21,414 bases of DNA from a virus. The notes under the pieces were generated by a model. The model did no database searches. It was given only the letters and a program-made list of their open reading frames with translations, and was not told the origin of the DNA. Each line of letters starts with the position of its first letter. Position 1 is the first letter of the stretch. This document shows positions 1 to 6,626 of this stretch, one piece after another. The stretch spans positions 1-21,414 of IMG/VR virus record IMGVR_UViG_3300025280_000220. One strand, given 5' to 3'. A program made the position numbers and the translations under genes.

Positions 1-264
1 GCGCAGAAACAAGCTCAAGATCCGTTGTTCCAGCTTAAACAAGCAGAGGTGCAGATCAAACAAGCAGATGTAGATCGTAAAGCTAAGAAAGATCAAGCAG
101 ATGCAATGCGGGACGCTAAGAAGTTAGAACTAGACGAGCAAGAGATTATACTCGATGCGAAGAAAGACGGTATAAAGATGGCCGCAGATCGACGCACTTC
201 TAACGCAAAAATTGATCTTGATACAATGAAGACAATGCAAGGAAGTAGAACTGGGAGAAAATAA
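1..264 (+). CDS. Portal protein, C-terminal fragment (probable)
   Basis: This reading frame is open from the first base and ends at TAA 262-264, so only the last 87 residues are seen. They form one long charged helix or coiled coil, rich in Lys, Asp, Gln and Ala, with heptad-like stretches such as LKQAEVQIKQADVDRK. Long C-terminal helices of this kind are known at the end of portal proteins of P22-like and marine short-tailed phages, and the position just upstream of a co-chaperonin, scaffold and capsid gene fits a portal. The catalytic-type or clip-domain parts that would prove this lie outside the window. The stop overlaps the next start (TAATG at 262-266), which suggests coupled translation. 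Another coiled-coil virion protein cannot be excluded. Confidence 0.5.
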   Translation, partial: AQKQAQDPLFQLKQAEVQIKQADVDRKAKKDQADAMRDAKKLELDEQEIILDAKKDGIKMAADRRTSNAKIDLDTMKTMQGSRTGRK

Positions 265-461
265 TGGCAAAAACCGTCTTTGACGTGCTTAAAGATAACA
301 TCGAGGTTGATAAAGCCTCTGCACTAGAATTTCTTGGGAGTGGGGGCGCAAAAGACTTCGCTCAATACAAGGAAGTTGCTGGCCTTATACGGGGTCTGGA
401 GTCCAGCATAGCACATATACAAGACCTCTCGCGCAACTATATGGAAGATGATAATGAATAA
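264..461 (+). CDS. Small conserved-type protein between portal and co-chaperonin
   Basis: This codes for a 65-residue acidic protein of unknown function. It has no signal peptide or membrane segment. Residues about 14-47 (KDFAQYKEVAGLIRGLESS region) look helical, and the tail YMEDDNE is acidic. The start overlaps the stop of the portal-like gene by one base (TAATG), and its own end overlaps the start of the co-chaperonin gene, so it sits in a tightly coupled head operon. Small proteins at this place are common in marine podovirus genomes; I infer a helper role in packaging or head assembly only from position. The compact overlaps on both sides and a clean frame support it being a real gene. 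Confidence 0.7.
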   Translation: MAKTVFDVLKDNIEVDKASALEFLGSGGAKDFAQYKEVAGLIRGLESSIAHIQDLSRNYMEDDNE

Positions 462-840
462 AGTAGCAGAACTGGATATAAATGAGGTAGACGAGCAGGA
501 ACTAGAAGCACAACTACCCCGTCCTGTAGGGTATCGCATACTTATTGCAATGCCTGAAATAGAAGAAACTTTCGCAGATACCAAGGTATTAAAAACCACC
601 ACTATAATACATCAAGAACATATCATGTCTATTATTGGACTTGTTTTAGATATGGGAGATCAGGCTTATTCTGATGTGGAACGTTTTGGTGACACCCCTT
701 GGTGTAAAGTAGGCGATTACGTAATGTTTCGTGCAAACACAGGCACGAGATTTAAAGTTGGTGGAGTTGAGTATCGTTTGATGAACGATGATTCAATAGA
801 AGCCGTAGTCAGCGACCCCCGTGGTGTATCACGAGCATAA
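454..840 (+). CDS. GroES-type co-chaperonin (Cpn10)
   Basis: The 128-residue product carries a Cpn10-like beta-barrel at about residues 22-120. It opens with RPVGYRILIAMPEIEE, which matches the GroES start (RVIVKR..VE), passes through a loop region KVLKTTTIIHQEH in the place of the GroEL-binding mobile loop, then GLVLDMG, KVGDYVMFRANTGTRFKVGG and a final NDDSIEAVV, which parallel VGDIVIF..GYG and SDILAIV of GroES. An acidic 20-residue extension precedes the fold. An in-frame ATG lies at 448, but GGAAG at 443-447 is spaced six bases from ATG 454, so I prefer 454. The protein would cap host GroEL to fold phage proteins. Its place beside the capsid genes suggests the capsid protein as client (inference, as for T4 gp31). 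No GroEL partner is in the window. Confidence 0.85.
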   Translation: MNKVAELDINEVDEQELEAQLPRPVGYRILIAMPEIEETFADTKVLKTTTIIHQEHIMSIIGLVLDMGDQAYSDVERFGDTPWCKVGDYVMFRANTGTRFKVGGVEYRLMNDDSIEAVVSDPRGVSRA

Positions 841-851
841 GGAAATAAGAA

Positions 852-1901
852 ATGGCATTTGAAAAAGTTGAGTATAGTTTTCCTGATGAGCAGGAAGATA
901 TTAAGAAACCCGAAATTGAAAGTTCCTCGGCAATAGAGATTGATCTGGATAAAGGTAAGGATAAGAAAGAAGAGGCAAAAGCTGAACCCGAACCTGAAGT
1001 TAAACCTGAGCCTGAAGCTGAGAAAGAATTGGAAATTGAAGTCGTAGACGATACGCCTAAAGCAGATAGAAATCGTAAAACGTCAGAACCTCCAGAAGAT
1101 GTAACTGAGGAAGAGCTTGAAGATTATTCTGAAAAAGTGCGTAAACGTATCCAACACTTTAGTAAGGGTTACCACGATGAACGGCGTGCTAAAGAAGCGG
1201 CTTTTAGGGAGAAGCAGGAACTTGAGGCGTTAGCTCAATCTCTTGTTGATGAGAATAAAAAGTTAAAAGGTAGCGTTAACAAGAATCAGACAGCTCTACT
1301 AGAGCAAGCTAAGAAGGGAGCAAAGTCTGAGCTAGAAACAGCTAAGAACGCATACAAGGTTGCGTATGAGGCTGGGGACGCAGAAGCTGTCGTAGCTGCA
1401 CAAGAAAGTTTAACGGCTGCTAAGATTAAAACTGATAAGTTAAATAATTTTAAGTTACCGACTTTACAGGAAGAAGAAACTCCTGTAAACAAGACAGCAG
1501 ATACTAAATCTACTCCAGCGCCACAGGTTGCTGACGAACGAGCGATGACATGGGCGAAAGCCAATCCGTGGTTCGGCACCGATGATGAGATGACGAGTCT
1601 CGCGCTAGGGTTACATAATAAACTCGCTAAACAAGGTGTAGACCTTCAAAGCGATGAATACTACGAGGCAATAAATACTCGTATGCAGCAACTATTCCCA
1701 GAGCAGTTTGAGGATGTTGCCCAAATGGAGGTTGAAAAGCCCAAACGCAAGGCCAACGTGGTTGCACCCGCTACGCGGAGCACGTCACCCCGAAAAGTGA
1801 CATTAACGCAAACACAAGTGTCTGTAGCTAAGAGACTTGGATTAACTCCAGAACAATACGCCAAACAGGTTGCAATAGAAATGAGGAAAGACAATGGCTG
1901 A
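852..1901 (+). CDS. Head scaffolding protein (probable)
   Basis: This encodes a 349-residue, highly charged protein. The first about 95 residues are very acidic and of low complexity, with EPEPEVKPEPEAEKELEIE. Residues about 95-205 are predicted helix or coiled coil (VRKRIQHFSKGYHDERRAKE onward). The middle is Pro/Thr-rich, and the C-terminal 35 residues are basic then helical (VTLTQTQVSVAKRLGLTPEQ). An acidic, helical protein with a small basic C-terminal helix, encoded just before the capsid gene, is the usual form of a phage scaffold, where the C-terminal helix docks on the capsid protein. The C-terminal segment is of the type I know from marine phage scaffold-like proteins. AAGGAAAT precedes ATG 852. 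No protease motif is seen, so head proteolysis is not supported. Confidence 0.7.
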   Translation: MAFEKVEYSFPDEQEDIKKPEIESSSAIEIDLDKGKDKKEEAKAEPEPEVKPEPEAEKELEIEVVDDTPKADRNRKTSEPPEDVTEEELEDYSEKVRKRIQHFSKGYHDERRAKEAAFREKQELEALAQSLVDENKKLKGSVNKNQTALLEQAKKGAKSELETAKNAYKVAYEAGDAEAVVAAQESLTAAKIKTDKLNNFKLPTLQEEETPVNKTADTKSTPAPQVADERAMTWAKANPWFGTDDEMTSLALGLHNKLAKQGVDLQSDEYYEAINTRMQQLFPEQFEDVAQMEVEKPKRKANVVAPATRSTSPRKVTLTQTQVSVAKRLGLTPEQYAKQVAIEMRKDNG

Positions 1902-2343
1902 AAATCGCATAGACCGTGAATTAACTACTCGTGAAACATCAACACGTAAAAAGGCTTGGACACGTCCTGAAGTATTACCTTCACCGACACCACAACCTGG
2001 GTACGCGTTTCGTTGGATCAGAACAAGTACTCAAGGGCAATCAGACGCCACAAACGTTTCTTCAAAATTACGTGAAGGTTGGGAGCCTGCAAAAGCTTCA
2101 GATCATCCTGAGATTACAATGGTAACTGTAGAAAATGAAAGATTTGCAGATAACGTTGTGATTGGTGGTTTGATGTTATGTAAAGCTCCGATTGAATTGG
2201 TAAACGAGCGCAGTGATTATTATAAGCAGCAAACGGATAACCAAATACAATCAGTAGACAACAACCTCATGCGAGAAAACGACCCTAGAATGCCCTTGTT
2301 TCACGACAGGAAATCTAAGGTCACTTTTGGTAAAGGCAATTAA
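1894..2343 (+). CDS. Conserved head-region protein of unknown function
   Basis: The product has 149 residues, with a basic N-terminus (RELTTRETSTRKKAW), a Pro-rich stretch, then YAFRWIRTSTQGQSDATN, a middle part REGWEPAKASDHPE, and a C-terminal SVDNNLMRENDPRMPLF. I recognise this layout from many marine phage genomes, where it lies between scaffold and capsid genes, but I know of no assigned function. The gene starts inside the scaffold gene (ATGGCTGA at 1894-1901, overlap of 8 bases) with AGGAAAG upstream, so the two are translationally coupled. It has no membrane segment. A head assembly factor, or a minor capsid component that binds via the QSVDNN..RENDPRMP segment, is a guess from place alone. 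Confidence 0.7.
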   Translation: MAENRIDRELTTRETSTRKKAWTRPEVLPSPTPQPGYAFRWIRTSTQGQSDATNVSSKLREGWEPAKASDHPEITMVTVENERFADNVVIGGLMLCKAPIELVNERSDYYKQQTDNQIQSVDNNLMRENDPRMPLFHDRKSKVTFGKGN

Positions 2344-2366
2344 TTTAGATCAAAGGAGAATTGGAT

Positions 2367-3002
2367 ATGGCTTATCCAACTATAGACGCCCCTTATGGGC
2401 TTGTTCCCGTTGGCCTGATTGGTGGTCGTCCTTACACAGGTGCTACTCGACAAATGAAAATAGCTAGTAACTACGGTACAGCTATTGGAAAAGGCGATCT
2501 GGTAAAACGTGTAAACGACGGAACTATTGAGCGTGACGGGAGTACAACAGCTTTCCCAGCTACTGGCACATTAGGTGTCTTCATGGGATGTCAGTACACT
2601 GACCCAAATACGAGTCAGTTAACATTCAGCAATTCGTATCCTGCTAGCACTGTTGCTAGTGATATTCATGCATACGTTGCTGATGATCCTGACTTGATAA
2701 TGAAAGTAGCTATTTGTTCTTCAGGAACAACAATGGCGACGTTGGGAAGAACTGTTATTGGTAATAAAACTTCAATCATTAGTAATACATTAACTACTAT
2801 TAATGGGCGTTCGAAGTTAGCTGCTAGTAGCAGCATTAATACCACCTCAACACTACCACTTCATATTATTGATGTAGTTGATAGCACGGCAACTGGAAGC
2901 GATACCTTCCAAGAATTGCTTGTTATCTTCAGCACCCATACTGATAATGGTAGCAACGTGTTCATTGGTGGACATGCTTATCGTAACCCAGTTGGCCTAT
3001 AA
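2367..3002 (+). CDS. Head decoration or auxiliary structural protein (probable)
   Basis: A 211-residue beta-rich protein rich in Gly, Ser and Thr, starting MAYPTIDAPYGLVPVGLIGG. The N-terminal APYGL.PV..IGG pattern is found in marine phage structural proteins encoded directly beside the major capsid gene. The rest alternates short beta segments (GDLVKRVNDG, GVFMGCQYTD, FQELLVIFS) typical of virion surface proteins, and there is no export signal. An upstream in-frame TTG at 2361 exists, but AAAGGAG at 2352-2358 is spaced correctly only for ATG 2367. It precedes the capsid gene by 13 bases with a shared AAAGGAG-type ribosome site. A capsid-stabilising or decoration role is inferred from size, composition and place; a second, minor capsid protein is the alternative. 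Confidence 0.6.
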   Translation: MAYPTIDAPYGLVPVGLIGGRPYTGATRQMKIASNYGTAIGKGDLVKRVNDGTIERDGSTTAFPATGTLGVFMGCQYTDPNTSQLTFSNSYPASTVASDIHAYVADDPDLIMKVAICSSGTTMATLGRTVIGNKTSIISNTLTTINGRSKLAASSSINTTSTLPLHIIDVVDSTATGSDTFQELLVIFSTHTDNGSNVFIGGHAYRNPVGL

Positions 3003-3015
3003 AGGAGAATAACTA

Positions 3016-3924
3016 ATGGCTATTTCACGCGCACAGCTCCTTAAAGAACTGCTTCCTGGCTTGAACGCATTATTCGGTTTGGAATATGCAAAGTACGGTG
3101 AGGAGCACGCAGAGATCTTTGAATCAGAGACCTCTGATCGTTCTTTTGAGGAAGAAACTAAGCTATCAGGCTTTTCTGCAGCACCAGTCAAAGACGAGGG
3201 CTCTGCCATCGAATACGACAATGCTCAAGAGGCTTTCACGGCTCGCTATAACCATGAGACAATCGCAATGGGCTTTTCAATTACTGAAGAGGCTATCGAG
3301 GATAACTTGTATGATTCTTTATCAGCTCGTTATACTAAAGCGCTTGCTCGTGCTATGGCATACACAAAACAAGTTAAGGCAGCTACAATTTTAAATAATG
3401 CCTTTGACTCTGGCACTACTTATGGAGATGGAGTGGAGCTTTGTTCTACTGCACACCCACTAGTAAGTGGCGGCACTAACTCGAATGAGCCAGCAACTGC
3501 GGCAGATTTGAATGAGACTTCACTAGAAGCAGCTATCATTCAAGTGGCAGGTTGGACAGACGAGCGCGGCTTGTTAATCGCTGCAAAACCTCGCAAACTT
3601 GTGATTCCACCGAACTTGCAATTCGTTGCAACTAGATTGTTGGAAACAGAAGGTCGCGTAGGCACAGCAGATAACGATCTAAACGCGATCCGCAACAACG
3701 GTGCTGTTCCTGAAGGTTATACAATAAACCACTATCTAACAGATACAGATGCATGGTTCTTGTTAACCGACGTTCCAAACGGTCTTAAACACTTTAACCG
3801 TAGTCCAATGGCGACATCTATGGATGCTGACTTTGACACAGGTAACAGTCGTTATAAAGCCCGTGAGCGATACAGCTTTGGTGTATCAGATCCACTAGGG
3901 ATCTTTGGCTCACCTGGAGCATAA
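3016..3924 (+). CDS. Major capsid protein
   Basis: This 302-residue protein has the features of phage major head subunits of the HK97-fold/Mu gpT-like kind. It has an N-terminal helix (RAQLLKELLPGLNALFGLEY), an E-loop-like segment at about 45-75 (KLSGFSAAPVKDEGSAIEYD), a long spine-type helix at about 100-130 (SARYTKALARAMAYTKQVKA followed by ILNNAF), then the GDGVELCSTAHPLVSGGTNS segment at about 137-156, common in this family. The end RERYSFGVSDPLGIFGS supplies the last beta strand. AAAGGAG at 3001-3008 gives a strong ribosome site. A strong terminator follows at once, fitting a gene made in large amount. No N-terminal prohead-protease domain is fused, which fits use of a separate scaffold. 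The exact fold subtype is inferred. Confidence 0.88.
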   Translation: MAISRAQLLKELLPGLNALFGLEYAKYGEEHAEIFESETSDRSFEEETKLSGFSAAPVKDEGSAIEYDNAQEAFTARYNHETIAMGFSITEEAIEDNLYDSLSARYTKALARAMAYTKQVKAATILNNAFDSGTTYGDGVELCSTAHPLVSGGTNSNEPATAADLNETSLEAAIIQVAGWTDERGLLIAAKPRKLVIPPNLQFVATRLLETEGRVGTADNDLNAIRNNGAVPEGYTINHYLTDTDAWFLLTDVPNGLKHFNRSPMATSMDADFDTGNSRYKARERYSFGVSDPLGIFGSPGA

Positions 3925-3933
3925 AACTTTTTA

Positions 3934-3965
3934 GAGGGGGCGGTGCAAATCGCCCCTTTCTTTTT
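3934..3965 (+). terminator. Rho-independent terminator after the capsid gene
   Basis: Ten bases after the capsid stop, GGGGGCG (3936-3942) pairs with CGCCCCT (3951-3957) around the loop GTGCAAAT, with one G-T pair at the base, and is followed by TTTCTTTTT (3957-3965). This GC-rich stem plus T-run is a classic intrinsic terminator and would end or reduce transcription leaving the head genes. Confidence 0.85.
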
Positions 3966-3984
3966 ACACGGGTTCGTGTATAAT
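3957..3984 (+). promoter_or_regulatory. Possible promoter with TATAAT box, overlapping a small hairpin
   Basis: A perfect TATAAT lies at 3979-3984 in the 122-base gap between the capsid gene and the next gene, right after a terminator. The -35 side is weak (TTTCTT at 3957-3962, 16 bases upstream). The same stretch holds a perfect 6-base inverted repeat, TACACG (3965-3970), loop GGTT, CGTGTA (3975-3980). A start would fall near 3991 and would restart transcription of the downstream genes. A consensus-like TTGACA at 3997-4002 has no fitting -10 box. Promoter activity is an inference. Confidence 0.35.
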
Positions 3985-4000
3985 ACAAAAATTACCTTGA

Positions 4001-4019
4001 CAGTTGCATCGGGCGACTG
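4001..4019 (+). other. Hairpin in the leader of the surface protein gene
   Basis: CAGTTGC (4001-4007) pairs with GGCGACTG (GCGACTG 4013-4019) with one G-T pair, around the loop ATCGG. It lies about 10 bases after the start expected for the TATAAT-type promoter and 28 bases before the next start codon, so it could protect the 5' end of that transcript. It has no T-run and is not a terminator. Role inferred only. Confidence 0.4.
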
Positions 4020-4046
4020 ACACTAGCCAAGACAAGGAGATTTTAC

Positions 4047-4952
4047 ATGGCTAATACAACATTTAACGGTTCCGTCCGTTCTGAAAACGGTTTCAAGCAA
4101 GTAACAAAAAGTTCTACTTTAGGTACTTTTACAGATAATTTTACTGTTAATTCTAGCGGCGCTGTCTACGGAACAGCAGGCGCACATTTTAAATACACTG
4201 CAGCAGCAGGCTACGGCCCAGCCGACCTTGTTGTAGGTAAAGGTGGTTCAATAGGGGGTACAGTAAACCCTTATGCAGAAAGTTCTACAGCGCTGTTCCA
4301 AACAGGTACAAAACTATTTTACGGTAATAACATCTACCGATATGGTCAATGTGGCGGTACAGCGGTTACTGCAGGTAAACTTGTTCAACACGCAGCAATA
4401 GACTCCAACCACGCGAACATGACCGCAACTGCGGCTGTATCTGCAGGTGAGACTGATATCTCAGTTGAAACAGGTGGTAACGACATGACTCTTAACGAGT
4501 ACGCAAATGGTTATCTCTGGGTAAATGACGTGAATGGTGAAGGCCAAACAATGCGGGTTAAATCTAATCCAGCTCACGATCACTCAGCAGATCCTAGTGT
4601 TGTCATTACTACATATGATGCTTTAGCAACTGCACTGACTACAAGTTCGCAACTTTCAATAATTCACGATCCGTACACAGGTTTGATCGTAGCTCCTGCT
4701 ACAGAGACAGGCTGCGTTATGGGTGCAACAGTTATTGATATGACCGCAGACTACTATGGTTGGTTTACAGTATCAGGCCCACAAGCTTTGTTAACTGTTG
4801 GCACAGTCGTTGTTGGTAACATCGCAGTTCGTTCAGGCGGCACTGCTGGAGGCGTTGCTCCTGCTACTGATAATGTTCTTACCGAGATTGGGGAAGTGAT
4901 GGCAGTGAGCGCTAACACAGAATACTCTCTTGTTTGGATGAACATACAATAA
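4047..4952 (+). CDS. Virion surface/decoration protein (probable)
   Basis: This encodes a 301-residue beta-rich protein, Gly/Thr/Ala-rich, starting MANTTFNGSVRSENGFK. The N-terminus resembles repeated N-termini of structural proteins in marine phages that attach to the capsid. The C-terminus (IGEVMAVSANTEYSLVWMNI) is the final beta-strand pattern shared by several phage decoration proteins whose end reads as a small barrel domain. The middle has strands such as TAGKLVQHAAID and GYLWVNDVNGEGQTMRVKS, which suggest an SH3- or fibre-like domain (inference). AAGGAGA at 4034-4040 is a good ribosome site. The gene is the first after the capsid terminator and may have its own promoter. No enzyme motif is seen. 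Confidence 0.6.
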   Translation: MANTTFNGSVRSENGFKQVTKSSTLGTFTDNFTVNSSGAVYGTAGAHFKYTAAAGYGPADLVVGKGGSIGGTVNPYAESSTALFQTGTKLFYGNNIYRYGQCGGTAVTAGKLVQHAAIDSNHANMTATAAVSAGETDISVETGGNDMTLNEYANGYLWVNDVNGEGQTMRVKSNPAHDHSADPSVVITTYDALATALTTSSQLSIIHDPYTGLIVAPATETGCVMGATVIDMTADYYGWFTVSGPQALLTVGTVVVGNIAVRSGGTAGGVAPATDNVLTEIGEVMAVSANTEYSLVWMNIQ

Positions 4953-4960
4953 TTAAATTA

Positions 4961-4980
4961 GGTAGGGGGAAACCCCTACC
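4961..4980 (+). other. Perfect GAAA-tetraloop hairpin between two structural genes
   Basis: GGTAGGGG (4961-4968) pairs without mismatch to CCCCTACC (4973-4980) around the GNRA-type loop GAAA. It begins 8 bases after the upstream stop and lies 20 bases before the next start. No T-run follows (GCCTCATAAAGG instead), so it is unlikely to be a normal intrinsic terminator. It may act as an RNA-stability or processing element, or slow RNase progress from the 3' side. Confidence 0.7.
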
Positions 4981-5000
4981 GCCTCATAAAGGAGATTTAA

Positions 5001-5612
5001 ATGAGCCATTCAGCAAATTCTGATGTTTCCGCCTTAACAGTAAGTGATGAGAACGCTGCAGATGCAGATCGTCTAGTTACTGCCGCAAGACCCGACACTT
5101 CAGCAACTATGGCTAATACGACCTTTGCAGGAGGAGCAGCTAGAAATGTTACTGTAACAACTGCAGGGACAGGCGATAATGCAAAAACGTGTACGATTAC
5201 AGGTACAGACGTGTTTGGAGATGCTATGACCGAGGTTATTACTTCTACAAGTTCTGCCGAGGCAGTTGCAGGAGCAAAATTATTTCTTACGGTTTCAGCC
5301 GTAGAGTGTTCCGCGCAATATGCAGCTAATATAACAGTAGGTTCAGGAACACTATGTGCTCAAGCTATACAAGGTAGTAATAGAATAAGACTTAAAGGTA
5401 TGTCTATTGTTTCAGGTGGTACAGCAGGAACTGTAGAGTTTGTAAATGGAGCCCCTGAAGATGGTACTACTTTGTTTAAGGCTAGAACTATAGGTACAGC
5501 CAATACGACTGTAGATAGAACAATACCTGCCGAAGGTGTTTTATTTGATAGCGGTATGAGCGTTAAATATACAGTTGACGTCGCAGATATGATAACGTTC
5601 TTCTATGCGTAA
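5001..5612 (+). CDS. Structural protein, beta-rich (function unknown)
   Basis: The 203-residue product is rich in Thr, Ala, Gly and Val and has no charged helices, signal peptide or membrane segment. It shows repeated strand patterns, including NVTVTTAGTGDNAKTCTITG, then DVFGDAMTEVI, NITVGSGT and NRIRLKGMSIVSGG. Such proteins are common in marine phage structural regions. A role as a capsid surface or neck-associated protein is inferred from place and composition. AAAGGAG at 4988-4994 is a strong ribosome site. Residues 36-41 (MANTTF) repeat the first six residues of the upstream surface protein, which may be chance or a trace of duplication. Its stop overlaps the start of the next gene (ATGCGTAA at 5605-5612). 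Confidence 0.6.
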   Translation: MSHSANSDVSALTVSDENAADADRLVTAARPDTSATMANTTFAGGAARNVTVTTAGTGDNAKTCTITGTDVFGDAMTEVITSTSSAEAVAGAKLFLTVSAVECSAQYAANITVGSGTLCAQAIQGSNRIRLKGMSIVSGGTAGTVEFVNGAPEDGTTLFKARTIGTANTTVDRTIPAEGVLFDSGMSVKYTVDVADMITFFYA

Positions 5613-5919
5613 GTATTACAAAGCTGGTCGAAAAGTTCGCAAAGACACGGGCATGAAAGGCATGTCTATAAAAAGCGGCGATAAACGTCCTACCAAGTCT
5701 GGTGCGGGCATGACCGCTAAAGGTGTTGCAAAATACAGACGTAACAACCCTGGCAGTAAATTAAAAACAGCAGTTACAGAAAAGAAACCAACGGGTAAGC
5801 GGGCATCTAGGCGAAAGTCTTATTGCGCTCGTTCTGCGGGACAAATGAAACAGTTCCCTAAAGCCGCTAAAGATCCTAACAGTCGCCTAAGACAGGCACG
5901 CAAACGATGGAGATGTTAA
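5605..5919 (+). CDS. Small basic protein with CARSAGQMK motif
   Basis: The 104-residue product is strongly basic. It begins MRKYYKAGRK and has a core GVAKYRRNNPGSKLKTAV at about 40-57, then RRKSYCARSAGQMKQFPKAA and a final SRLRQARKRWRC. I recognise the core as a family common in marine phages and cyanophages (possibly DUF6321; the number is from memory). Two Cys (74 and 104) could be disulfide or metal linked. High charge and place among capsid genes suggest nucleic-acid or virion-interior binding, but this is inference. The start overlaps the previous gene by 8 bases without a clear ribosome site of its own, so translation is probably coupled. Its N-terminal MRKYYKAG is shared with the small protein at 7815-7979 (MRRYYKSG). 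Confidence 0.75.
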   Translation: MRKYYKAGRKVRKDTGMKGMSIKSGDKRPTKSGAGMTAKGVAKYRRNNPGSKLKTAVTEKKPTGKRASRRKSYCARSAGQMKQFPKAAKDPNSRLRQARKRWRC

Positions 5920-6363
5920 ATGCCCGCAGGTAAAAGAAGTAAAAAATTAGGTAACTTGAGAGACCTTACACCCGCTACCGCAGAACAAAAAGCGCTAAAG
6001 AAAAGAAGAATAAAAAAAGGGATGCAGCTCGCTCCCTTTTATGAGCCAGAAAAAGGGCCAGCGTTTGAACAAACAGGTAGGGGGACACCTCCTAGCAGGT
6101 CTATGGCTCCTAAAAAATCAGTACGCCCTAAAGCTGCACCGAGGGCATCTCAAAAGTTAAGTGCTAGAGAAGCTGCAGAGTTAAAACAAAGCGGTGTTAA
6201 GTACGAGGGTATACCTGAAGGATCTGTACCAGCTACAGCTATGCCAAAAGGTAATATGATGTTGTCAGCTAGAGAACGAGCTGAGATGGGTATGAAAAAA
6301 GGCGGTAAAGTTCGCGGTGCAGGTATTGCTCGTAAAGGTGTACGTCCAGCAAAAATGGTATAG
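5920..6363 (+). CDS. Basic protein with C-terminal VRGAGIARKGVR tag
   Basis: A 147-residue Lys/Arg/Ala-rich protein that looks mostly disordered. It has basic runs near the N-terminus (KALKKRRIKKG) and a Pro-rich middle. Two LSAREAAELK/LSARERAEMG segments (about residues 79-88 and 115-124) form an internal repeat. The C-terminus is KKGGKVRGAGIARKGVRPAK. That ending is repeated in the next gene product (VRGAGIARKGVRKCK), so it is probably a functional tag. The gene begins directly after the preceding stop, with GGAG at 5909-5912 as the ribosome site. Its function is unknown; the basic nature fits DNA or capsid-interior binding (inference). Confidence 0.7.
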   Translation: MPAGKRSKKLGNLRDLTPATAEQKALKKRRIKKGMQLAPFYEPEKGPAFEQTGRGTPPSRSMAPKKSVRPKAAPRASQKLSAREAAELKQSGVKYEGIPEGSVPATAMPKGNMMLSARERAEMGMKKGGKVRGAGIARKGVRPAKMV

Positions 6364-6366
6364 TTT

Positions 6367-6624
6367 ATGGAAGAAGATGATCCTAATGAAATTGAAAAGT
6401 TAGCTACTAAAGGTAGAGACTACATTAAGAAACTCAAAGAGAAGTTTCGTGAAGGTATGTCAGAAATGGATTATAAACTCTATAGTATGCAAACAGAAAA
6501 AGGGGCAAAAGAGTACAATACACCTTACCCAGAAGTTCGTAGTGAACCAAGGTATAAAAAAGGCGGTAGAGTTCGTGGAGCAGGTATTGCCCGTAAAGGT
6601 GTACGAAAGTGTAAAATGAGGTAG
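6367..6624 (+). CDS. Small protein with C-terminal VRGAGIARKGVR tag
   Basis: The product has 85 residues: an acidic start (EEDDPNEIEKL), a charged helix (GRDYIKKLKEKFREGMSEMD), a linker with YNTPYPEVRSEPRY, and a basic C-terminal KKGGRVRGAGIARKGVRKCK. The last 22 residues nearly repeat the end of the upstream protein, and the DNA under them is also clearly related (6294-6360 against 6555-6621), so the two ends come from a duplication or from recombination of a tag. The gene starts 3 bases after the upstream stop, with no strong ribosome site of its own. Function is unknown. The bipartite form, an acidic helix plus basic tag, would suit an adaptor between a partner and DNA or capsid (inference). 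Confidence 0.7.
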   Translation: MEEDDPNEIEKLATKGRDYIKKLKEKFREGMSEMDYKLYSMQTEKGAKEYNTPYPEVRSEPRYKKGGRVRGAGIARKGVRKCKMR

Positions 6625-6626
6625 TC

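Noticed and set aside
324-602. Antisense frame of 92 codons
   Set aside because: It lies across three dense + strand genes, has no ribosome site and its product is a Ser/Ile-rich shadow of the sense codons.
3086-3394. Second + strand frame of 102 codons inside the capsid gene
   Set aside because: It is fully inside a clear capsid gene in another frame and its product has no recognisable pattern.
3965-3984. tRNA T-arm-like GGTTCG sequence
   Set aside because: There is no acceptor stem, D-arm or anticodon arm around it; it is a simple hairpin in a promoter-like stretch.
3997-4025. TTGACA-based promoter
   Set aside because: No acceptable -10 box lies 15-19 bases downstream; the TATAAT upstream of it is the better candidate.
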